From: Chitinophagaceae bacterium
GTDB lineage: Bacteria; Bacteroidota; Bacteroidia; Chitinophagales; Chitinophagaceae
DNA: 5,134 nt
Assembly (NCBI GenBank): GCA_003167015.1
Contig: PMUF01000621.1
Coordinates: forward strand, 1-5,134
Reading direction: 5' to 3'
The notes under the pieces were generated by a model. The model did no database searches and was not told the origin of the DNA. It saw nothing but the letters and a program-made list of their open reading frames with translations. Shown here in pieces: positions 1 through 5,134 of this stretch. Each line of letters opens with the position of its first letter. Within the stretch, counting starts at the first letter, position 1. The position numbers and the translations under genes were made by a program.

Positions 1-516
1 CGCCAATGGTACACAAGTACCTGGCAGGAATTTACCATTGACAATACTAGACCCTCCTGCTCGCTTGCTATCCTCGACTTCCGTAAAGGATGGCATCCCA
101 TATTCAATGGGACATACCTTGTCGCCCTTATGGCATTTAGGGCACAGGATACGCCCGGCGTGATCACATCTTCTCTCCGCAGGTATCAGCAAAACAGTAT
201 CCAGACAGGAGCTATCGGTTAATTGTAAAGACCCGATTAAAAGAGTCCCAACCCCTATCCCAGTGCAAAAAATATCGAACGGATTTTTATTACTTTCGAT
301 TTTATCGCAAGAGAAATCCCCTATGTCGTCCGACCGCCCTGTCCATACGGCATGCCCTCTCCTTTTAATGGTCACATCGAGATGGTTTACAAAGACTGAA
401 GAATCTGCCGGGTTTTTTCGAATATGGCAAATTATCCTAGCGGAATAACTCGGACGGATAAAATTGGGTAGAGCAATCAGTATCACTAATAAAAAAGAGT
501 ATTGATAGTTATGCAT
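1..516 (-). CDS. Exported cysteine-rich protein with CPKC and EYGMP motifs (3' partial)
   Basis: A 172-codon frame runs from ATG at 516-514 to the left edge without a stop; an in-frame TAA at 549-547 bounds it upstream. The start is supported by AAAAAGGTAAT just before the ATG, a reasonable ribosome-binding site. Residues 1-26 look like a signal peptide (MHNYQY, hydrophobic FLLVILIALPNFI, then PSYSA). The middle holds cysteines at 30, 70, 84, 104 and 117 and a hydrophobic stretch at 82-99. Near the end of the window come LCPKCHK (C125, C128), VCPIEYGMP (135-142) and PGTCVP (C168). CPxC followed by I-x-YG-x-P and a later Gly/Cys segment is the layout of small zinc-ribbon-like proteins of unknown function that usually end in a second Cys pair. 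That second pair would lie off the left edge. A metal-binding role is inferred, no enzyme activity can be named, and a link to the toxin locus is unproven. Confidence 0.8.
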   Translation of the reverse strand, partial: MHNYQYSFLLVILIALPNFIRPSYSARIICHIRKNPADSSVFVNHLDVTIKRRGHAVWTGRSDDIGDFSCDKIESNKNPFDIFCTGIGVGTLLIGSLQLTDSSCLDTVLLIPAERRCDHAGRILCPKCHKGDKVCPIEYGMPSFTEVEDSKRAGGSSIVNGKFLPGTCVPLA

Positions 517-521
517 ATTAC

Positions 522-526
522 CTTTT
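522..526 (-). promoter_or_regulatory. Ribosome-binding site supporting the start of the leftmost gene
   Basis: The minus strand reads AAAAAGGTAAT immediately before the ATG at 516-514. The AAGG core sits about six bases from the start codon. It is the clearest Shine-Dalgarno-like element in the window, since the other genes have none, and it supports this ATG over any upstream codon. Confidence 0.4.
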
Positions 527-590
527 TCTACTGCACCGACGCTATTTTACCTATCGAACAGTCCGGTTATTTTCTGTCAGAGAATTGGTA

Positions 591-619
591 TAAATTTACG
601 GCCATGTTTGTATTACAAG
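591..619 (-). promoter_or_regulatory. Possible Bacteroidota-type promoter for the leftmost gene
   Basis: On the minus strand, CTTG (619-616) is followed after 17 bp by TAAATTTA (598-591). This approximates the Bacteroidota consensus of TTTG at -33 and TAnnTTTG at -7, with one mismatch in each box. A start site near 584 would give a leader of about 70 nt to the ATG at 516. The boxes are short and AT-rich, so a chance match is quite possible. Confidence 0.25.
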
Positions 620-758
620 TGTGGCCTGTCTCTCCGTAGGGCAACCAGAAAGTAGCAAATCTCCAATTGCAGGTAACTAAAATGATTGCGAAAAGAGTTC
701 CGGAGTATCCTTTGCATCTTACGGGCAATCGTTTAAAGGACTCAATTTGTTCTTCATT

Positions 759-1421
759 TTATTTTGGCAATATGACAATGTTTTCAATATTTTTAATTGG
801 CAATTTTATTACTACCTTTTTGTTATATATTTCCGAGAATGCAGTATAAATCAAAGCACGATGCCTCTTCTTAACAAACGCGATGTTTTGGGGTTTGATT
901 ACATAAGCACGCATAGTAATGTAAAGAATTAATGAATTAGGCTCATTAGTGTTGATTTTGAAATCTTGAGAAATTGCACTTTTAAAATATTGGCCACTGA
1001 TGAATTTTATATCGCCATTAGTTTCATTTAAAGCAAGTAGATAGATATCGGTACTAATTGGTCCTATCGATCCTCTTGCTATATTTCCGGAGTCTGCTAA
1101 AAATGTAAATCCATTGGTCAAAATCTCATACAACTGAAAGCGTTCGTTTGGATATACAAGATTTATTTTTTTAATTTTCATTTCCATCTTAAAGCCGTAA
1201 TCTGCCATGAAATAATTATAGAAAAAATCACTGTTGCTCCAAAAGTACTTATCGACATCTATGTGATTGAAAGCAAAAGAGCAATACCGTATGTTGAATG
1301 CTGCTATATTTTTATACACTTGATTAGATAAATAACTATTCACATCTTGAACTGGCTCCTGGCAGAGCGCCCATGCATAAAAAAGTACTGCCAATAAAAA
1401 AACAAAGATATTCTTTCCCAT
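759..1421 (-). CDS. Hypothetical exported protein, function unknown
   Basis: A 220-aa protein that I do not recognise. Residues 1-20 look like a Sec signal peptide: MGKN, a hydrophobic core FVFLLAVLFYAWA, then ALC before QEP. Cleavage leaving Gln at +1 is common in Bacteroidota. Leu immediately before the Cys makes a lipobox unlikely, though not impossible. The mature part is rich in aromatic and Asn/Lys/Ile residues (DKYFWSNSDFFYNYFMADY at about 57-75). Alternating hydrophobic stretches follow (TDIYLLALNE, NSLILYITMRAYVI, KKVVIKLPIKNIENIVIL), suggesting a β-rich periplasmic or envelope protein. No enzymatic motif is visible. The ATG has only an A/G-rich leader, no clear Shine-Dalgarno. The gene is markedly AT-rich (about 28-37% G+C in the lines I counted), unlike the rhs repeats. 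Lying downstream of a toxin locus on the same strand, it could be an orphan immunity or accessory gene; that is speculative. Confidence 0.75.
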   Translation of the reverse strand: MGKNIFVFLLAVLFYAWALCQEPVQDVNSYLSNQVYKNIAAFNIRYCSFAFNHIDVDKYFWSNSDFFYNYFMADYGFKMEMKIKKINLVYPNERFQLYEILTNGFTFLADSGNIARGSIGPISTDIYLLALNETNGDIKFISGQYFKSAISQDFKINTNEPNSLILYITMRAYVIKPQNIAFVKKRHRALIYTAFSEIYNKKVVIKLPIKNIENIVILPK

Positions 1422-1758
1422 AATTTAATCATCGTTGTTCGTATCTTCTTTTTTCTTCTCTTTTAAAAGACGGAGTTTTTTTATTCAATTAGATTTATGG
1501 ATTGTGTTCCTTTAGTTAGCCTTTGGAAATTATTGACCCTAAATCTTGATAAGGTTGTGTACGGCGAGCTCATTTCGAACAGGCTTTATTCTTTATAGCG
1601 CAAGGACGACAAAGGAAAGATTGTGGAAAAAATAGACACAGTTAGAATAAGAAGCTGGTACAAAATAAAAGAACTAGGTTGGAATTTACAAGGTTGTTTC
1701 TATCTTTTTTTAATAAAGCATGGTTCCGCAACGCTAATCTTCGTTGTAGTGGTTTTTT
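1422..1758. other. AT-rich intergenic stretch without a supported gene
   Basis: This 337-bp stretch lies between the lipoprotein gene and the 220-aa secreted-protein gene. All minus-strand frames are broken by stops soon after the lipoprotein end. The longest plus-strand frame (GTG at 1623) runs antisense into the lipoprotein gene and resembles nothing I recognise. A 30-codon minus-strand ORF (1573-1481) is too short and featureless to call. I see no convincing Bacteroidota promoter (TTTG / TAnnTTTG), no tRNA and no strong hairpin here. An A-rich purine tract on the minus strand lies just upstream of the next gene and could be part of its leader. Confidence 0.6.
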
Positions 1759-1770
1759 TCACTCCACAAC
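1743..1770 (-). repeat. Imperfect inverted repeat overlapping the lipoprotein stop codon
   Basis: On the minus strand, GTTGT-gg-AGTG is followed by an 8-base A-rich loop and then CACT-ACAAC. This gives a nine-pair stem with a two-base bulge that includes the lipoprotein TGA. No U-run follows on the minus strand, so it is not a classic intrinsic terminator. It may stabilise the 3' end or act as a weak terminator. It could also be chance in A/T-rich DNA. Confidence 0.3.
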
Positions 1771-2136
1771 TCTTTTCAGAATCGCATTTTTCTCCAAGGA
1801 ATCGATTTTCATTATTCCGCCTCCGATAATCTGAATTTGCACTTCTTTTCCGGCCGAAAGCGGGACAAGAGCCTCCATGAGCATGTCTTCGCCTGGTAAC
1901 CGGGGAAAGGACAAAAGGATGGTATGGGCATTTAAATTAGTCCAGGTACCATCATAAACACCACCAAAGCAACCAACTTGTCGAGTATAAGTAAAAGATC
2001 TGTCATTATGTAGTTCAAGAGTGTAATGACAAAAATGTTCTGAATATTCCCACTTTCCTGCGAAGCCTAAATCCAAAGATGTGACCTTACAGGAAACCAA
2101 GAATAGCACGACAACTAAATAGAATCTGTTTTTCAT
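1759..2136 (-). CDS. Small predicted lipoprotein, candidate immunity protein for the RHS metallopeptidase tip
   Basis: A 125-aa protein. The N-terminus is a lipoprotein signal: MKNR, a hydrophobic run (residues 5-13), then the lipobox LVSC with C16 as the predicted lipidated residue. Position +2 is Lys and there is no following acidic cluster of the kind seen in Bacteroidota surface-export signals, so a periplasm-facing location is the simpler guess. The mature part is β-rich: GKWEYSEHFCHYTLEL, RSFTYTRQVGCFGG, YDGTWTNL, then HTILLSF. This W/G-spaced pattern recalls small lipocalin-like lipoprotein barrels, but I cannot assign a family. C36 and C56 could form a disulfide. The ATG is 2 bp after the rhs stop and lacks a clear Shine-Dalgarno, which favours translational coupling to rhs. 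Position directly behind a toxin tip is typical of immunity genes; the pairing is an inference. A general envelope lipoprotein is the alternative. Confidence 0.85.
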   Translation of the reverse strand: MKNRFYLVVVLFLVSCKVTSLDLGFAGKWEYSEHFCHYTLELHNDRSFTYTRQVGCFGGVYDGTWTNLNAHTILLSFPRLPGEDMLMEALVPLSAGKEVQIQIIGGGIMKIDSLEKNAILKRVVE

Positions 2137-2138
2137 AG

Positions 2139-5134
2139 TTAATGTTTGTAGATTAAAAATGGGCTTTGCATGGGCGTCCAGGTAGCGGGCAAGGCTGATA
2201 AAGCTGACGATAGGTCGGGGTAGGCAGCGATCACCTGATCCCGTGTGGAGTGAATATTTACAGAACTGATACCGATATTGGCGCTTCCTCCGGGTGCATA
2301 TGCTTTTGAGCCATTAGGTTCAATAAGCCCCTGTATCCATTGAGGTGTTATTGTCTGAAAAGAATTCGCGACCGACGACGAAGTCAACCCCGATATATCT
2401 TTTGGCGAATAGGCGTATTCCGCTTTGTATGCGGCCACTTCGTCATAAACGTCATCGAAGAGTGAAGCTCCTTTGTCTGAACTAAATGCTATATCTCCGG
2501 ATTCAAACTGACCGCCATGCGTAGTTTCGTGCACGAAATTGGCGGTATTGGCCACATGGAAAATAACTTCCCCCTTTTTAGTGTCATAAACGGTGCCACC
2601 CTCAGGTCCGGTAACCGGGGCCAGAGCATACTCTTGAGTGCTATTTTCGAGCAAATTCAAATTTTGCATTGTTCCCTGAAGGCTTTCTATACGCTGACCC
2701 ATGTCACCAACAGCAGCAGCCGTCCGGGCATCACTCCAGCCGGCATCTTTTGCCTCAGCTTTTATTTGATCCATCAATGTTGTCAATTGATCCAATTCAT
2801 CCTGGACCTCTTTTTTTCTATCGTTCCATTCGTCAAGGCTGTTCTTGTCAATATACATTCCGTTAGGGTCCATAAAATAGGTCGGATTGTCCACAGCATA
2901 AGCATAAGGGCTGAAATTACTGTAATTCGCAGCTTTAGGATCGACACTATGCCATTGCCCCAGCTGCGGATCATAATCTCTCGCCCCATAGTCATACTCT
3001 TCCAAACCAGTCCCATCTGAGAACTCCTGATTCTGCATTTCTTTGCTATTATAACGATATTTGTTTTGAGGGTATTGCGTCTTAAGGGCCATGTCCGAAA
3101 TGCCTGCCATTGTCAAACCAAAAGGATATGGATGCTGTTCTTCCAGCAAGGGTCCGTTAAAATGCTCAACCGAGAGATTGTCGAAGAACACAGGCCAATT
3201 CGGCGTTTCGTTACTCACCCAAATATATAAAAACCCACTATGATTTAGCTTAATGGACGTCGCTAATGTATTAAGAATATTCGGCTGGCCGATGTATATA
3301 GCCCCGCTCTGATTGTTTCCACTTACATAATTTAGTTGATTATCAATGAGAAGCCAATTAAGATAAGCCTTTGGGGCGACGGTCGTATTGGTGTCCCTGG
3401 AAGAAAGGAAGGTCCCGGCAGCGGAATAAACAGGGCCCGTCGACGGGTTCGTCATCATGGCCGTCGTCTCACGCCCGCCGGTCAGGCCGAATAGCCCCAT
3501 GGCCAGCGAGGGAAGTAAGCTGGTCAACGAACTGTTTGGCGTACTGACGGTGCCGCCGGAGGCATAATATCCATAGCATCCCAGTGAGATCGAGTCACCG
3601 CTCATCACCTTCAGCAAGATCGCCGGACCGATCTCATGCCCTGCACCATCGACCATCGCGACGGAATCATTAGGCGTAGGGCCCTTGGGCTCCGTGGGAA
3701 ACCCTCCATGCGGTACCGAGGACGCGGCATAACTGGTGGAATCGATATTATAAAAAAGGGCATTCTCCGTGGCCCTGTATTGCGGCTCCATGGTTGCCAT
3801 ATACTCTGTCGTATCGCGCTCCTGCGTCAACAATATCCGCGTATTGCCCAGATGATCCCGCTCCATGAAATCATATTCCCAACCATAGGCGGTATCTCCC
3901 GCGAGGTGAAGGTGAAAGGCCCAGCGTGTTCGGCCTTCCTCATGCCCGAGCAATTGCAGGGTATCCGTACCGGCGGAAAGATTGCTTATAGGCGTCCGGC
4001 GCTGGAATTGAAGGCCGGCGATCATATAAGTGGTGGTCGTTGCCAGGCTGGACATGCTGTCGATGACCTGCTTTTGCAACTTATTGCCGGCAGCATCGTA
4101 GGTATAGAAGATGTTGCCCTTACCCTTCATATGCACCTGCTGAGGCAGATTGAGATAATTGTAATAGATCGAATCGATGCCCTTATTGTTGTCGATCGTC
4201 AGGTTACCGTTGCCGTCATACCGGTAATCAGAATCCGCTTTGGTGCCTTTGTAATGGAAATCTCCCAGCATGCTGGCCGTATCATTGTCTCCGTCGTTCA
4301 CCTGGGTCAGCTTATTGCTGGCATTGCCCCATTCGTACCGATAGGTCAGCGAGTCAATCAAACCGGTGGGATTACCTACCCTAAAGCCTTTTTGCAGCAA
4401 CGTGAGGATATTCCCATTGGCGTCATAGGTCAGCCCGCTCACTGAATAGTCCATGGTGGCGGTACCCCAGCTGCTGCCGGTATGGTTGTCCAGGTACGCT
4501 GCTCCCTGTAACCGGTTAGCGGCATCGTAAGTAAAATCATATTTGCGGTCTACGCCGTCGCCCGCACTTTTCCACATCAGCCCCGCGATATTGCCGTTAT
4601 AGGTAGGATTGGCATAGGTCGTGCCTGAGATACTGGCCGCCTTGTCATAACCCAGTTCAAGCCCGAAATAATGCTGGGTGGTACCACCAATGAAGTTGCG
4701 ATTGATGCCAAGCACCCAGGCACGGATATTATAGTCATAGACCAGGCTGTCGAGCGGATTGCCTGATACGGGATCTTTACCAAGGAACTTTTCCCGTAGC
4801 TGCCCAACCGCATCATAGGTCATGCTGTCGATCAACTGATCATTTGCGGCCGCGTCGATATTTTTGTAGACGGCACTTTCCCGCTGTTCGGCGTCATAGG
4901 TAATCCGGGTCATCACATCATGTGCATCCTGACTGACTGCCGTCCTGTCGTGCTCCACAAAGACTCGCAGGGGCCTACCGCTAAAACTGTACTGGGTGGT
5001 CTGCTGGTCGATCTCCCCTTTGTAGTTGACCTGCCGGGTCTGGATCGGCCGGTGAAAATTGTCATAGAAGGAGACGGCATATACGTACTGGCTGGTGGTA
5101 CCCAGCACCCGCGTCATGGTTCCCGTCACAAGTC
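2139..5134 (-). CDS. RHS/YD-repeat polymorphic toxin with predicted zinc-metallopeptidase C-terminal tip (5' partial)
   Basis: The frame is open to the right edge, so the true start lies outside; the first in-window GTG/ATG codons (5129, 5117) are not credible starts. Residues here count from the GTG at 5129 (996 aa to TAA). Degenerate YD repeats lie at about 77-350 (ITYDAEQR, MTYDAVGQL, FTYDAANRL, LTYDANGNI, YRYDGNGNL, YTYDAAGNK), and RDHLGNTRILL lies at 424-434. An insert at about 450-660 has GPAILLKVMSGD and a β-rich stretch ending FFDNLSVEHFNGPLLEE. The RHS-associated core spans about 666-758 (HPYPFGL, YDYGARDYDPQLGQWHSVDP) and closes with PTYFMDPNGM, matching the PxxxxDPxG boundary motif. 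Known family role: RHS shells encapsulate and deliver a variable C-terminal toxin. The tail (759-996) has a charged coiled-coil-like segment (764-797), then HETTH (H867, E868, H871) and DEVAAYKAEY (E897 a possible third zinc ligand). Peptidase activity and toxicity are inferred. The lipoprotein gene follows after 2 bp. Confidence 0.93.
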   Translation of the reverse strand, partial: LVTGTMTRVLGTTSQYVYAVSFYDNFHRPIQTRQVNYKGEIDQQTTQYSFSGRPLRVFVEHDRTAVSQDAHDVMTRITYDAEQRESAVYKNIDAAANDQLIDSMTYDAVGQLREKFLGKDPVSGNPLDSLVYDYNIRAWVLGINRNFIGGTTQHYFGLELGYDKAASISGTTYANPTYNGNIAGLMWKSAGDGVDRKYDFTYDAANRLQGAAYLDNHTGSSWGTATMDYSVSGLTYDANGNILTLLQKGFRVGNPTGLIDSLTYRYEWGNASNKLTQVNDGDNDTASMLGDFHYKGTKADSDYRYDGNGNLTIDNNKGIDSIYYNYLNLPQQVHMKGKGNIFYTYDAAGNKLQKQVIDSMSSLATTTTYMIAGLQFQRRTPISNLSAGTDTLQLLGHEEGRTRWAFHLHLAGDTAYGWEYDFMERDHLGNTRILLTQERDTTEYMATMEPQYRATENALFYNIDSTSYAASSVPHGGFPTEPKGPTPNDSVAMVDGAGHEIGPAILLKVMSGDSISLGCYGYYASGGTVSTPNSSLTSLLPSLAMGLFGLTGGRETTAMMTNPSTGPVYSAAGTFLSSRDTNTTVAPKAYLNWLLIDNQLNYVSGNNQSGAIYIGQPNILNTLATSIKLNHSGFLYIWVSNETPNWPVFFDNLSVEHFNGPLLEEQHPYPFGLTMAGISDMALKTQYPQNKYRYNSKEMQNQEFSDGTGLEEYDYGARDYDPQLGQWHSVDPKAANYSNFSPYAYAVDNPTYFMDPNGMYIDKNSLDEWNDRKKEVQDELDQLTTLMDQIKAEAKDAGWSDARTAAAVGDMGQRIESLQGTMQNLNLLENSTQEYALAPVTGPEGGTVYDTKKGEVIFHVANTANFVHETTHGGQFESGDIAFSSDKGASLFDDVYDEVAAYKAEYAYSPKDISGLTSSSVANSFQTITPQWIQGLIEPNGSKAYAPGGSANIGISSVNIHSTRDQVIAAYPDLSSALSALPATWTPMQSPFLIYKH
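2142..2855 (-). other. Variable toxin tip of the RHS protein: coiled coil plus HExxH zincin-like domain
   Basis: This is the region after the DPNGM boundary, residues 759-996. The first part (about 764-797, DEWNDRKKEVQDELDQL onward) has the charge pattern and heptad spacing of a coiled coil. A second helical stretch (about 800-828) is rich in Ala, Gln and Leu. The catalytic-looking core is NFVHETTHGGQFESGD, giving HExxH at 867-871. The acidic, aromatic helix YDEVAAYKAEYAY lies about 25 residues after the second His, where gluzincin-type peptidases place their third ligand (E897). About 90 residues follow, including SVNIHSTRDQVIAAYPDL and the C-terminal IYKH. Metallopeptidase identity is inferred from motif and spacing; the substrate is unknown. 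It could also be an inactive or self-processing domain. Confidence 0.72.
2856..3134 (-). other. RHS repeat-associated core domain within the rhs gene
   Basis: This segment encodes residues 666-758 of the RHS protein and is its most family-diagnostic part. It runs from HPYPFGLTMAGISDM through KYRYNSKEMQ and EEYDYGARDYDPQLGQW to SPYAYAVDNPTYFMDPNGM. In characterised RHS proteins the DPxG motif at the end of the core marks where the conserved shell stops and the exchangeable toxin begins, and in some it is an autoproteolysis site. Here the motif is complete apart from Met in place of the usual final Leu. Whether this protein cleaves itself is unknown. Confidence 0.9.

Noticed and set aside
263..448. 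A 61-codon plus-strand frame near the left end
   Set aside because: It is antisense to the 172-codon exported-protein frame, which has a signal peptide, a ribosome-binding site and a CPKC motif.
667..932. Two short overlapping plus-strand frames (667-849 and 747-932)
   Set aside because: They are largely antisense to the 3' end of the 220-aa secreted-protein gene. Their hydrophobic residues come from AT-rich sequence, and neither has a supported start.
1481..1573. A 30-codon minus-strand ORF in the AT-rich gap
   Set aside because: It is too short, has no ribosome-binding site or motif, and its length is expected by chance.
1623..1829. A 68-codon plus-strand frame starting with GTG, preceded by AAAGGA
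   Set aside because: It overlaps the 3' end of the lipoprotein gene in antisense, has no recognisable domain, and its hydrophobic part comes from the T-rich strand. The Shine-Dalgarno-like bases are probably chance.
2517..3020. A 167-codon plus-strand open frame opposite the rhs core and tip
   Set aside because: It is antisense to the RHS core and the HETTH domain, which are clearly coding on the minus strand. It is a shadow frame.
3636..4445. A 269-codon plus-strand open frame inside rhs
   Set aside because: It is wholly antisense to a clear YD-repeat coding frame in G+C-rich DNA, where long antisense frames are common. Its translation shows no domain or signal I recognise.
1..5134. tRNA, rRNA, CRISPR array, insertion sequence or attachment site
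   Set aside because: I looked for cloverleaf ends, regularly spaced direct repeats, transposase motifs and terminal inverted repeats and saw none. The repeats present are the degenerate YD repeats at protein level.

Overview
The window looks like a Bacteroidota accessory locus, probably from the family Chitinophagaceae or close relatives. This is inferred from the style of the large YD-repeat/RHS protein: a DHLGNTR segment, a GPLLEE…HPYPFGL…AGIS linker, and a core ending in DPNGM. The sparse Shine-Dalgarno signals fit too. No rRNA or other marker is present, so the placement is tentative. Every gene I can support is on the minus strand, so the locus reads from right to left.

Positions 5134-2139 hold the 3' two-thirds or so of an RHS/YD-repeat polymorphic toxin; its 5' end lies off the right edge. 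It has degenerate YD repeats, a secreted-protein-like insert, an RHS-associated core ending in PTYFMDPNGM, and a variable tail of about 238 residues. The tail has a predicted coiled coil followed by an HETTH zinc-metallopeptidase motif and a downstream DEVAAYKAEY helix. Two bases after the rhs stop, a 125-aa predicted lipoprotein starts (2136-1759). It is the natural candidate for the cognate immunity protein.

A gene-poor AT-rich stretch follows (1758-1422). Next is a 220-aa protein of unknown function with a signal peptide (1421-759). After a 242-bp spacer comes a partial gene (516 to the left edge) for an exported, cysteine-rich protein. It carries a CPKC zinc-knuckle-like motif followed by an EYGMP motif, and its stop codon lies beyond the left edge.

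The working model is a contact-dependent or secreted effector whose exchangeable tip is a predicted zincin, with an envelope-anchored immunity lipoprotein. Downstream lies a row of exported small proteins that may be orphan immunity or accessory genes. G+C changes abruptly near 3365, inside rhs: about 37-45% on the tip side against 57-67% on the repeat side. This suggests the 3' part of rhs and the genes behind it were exchanged as a cassette. The toxin activity and the immunity pairing are inferences from motif and position, not shown by the sequence alone.
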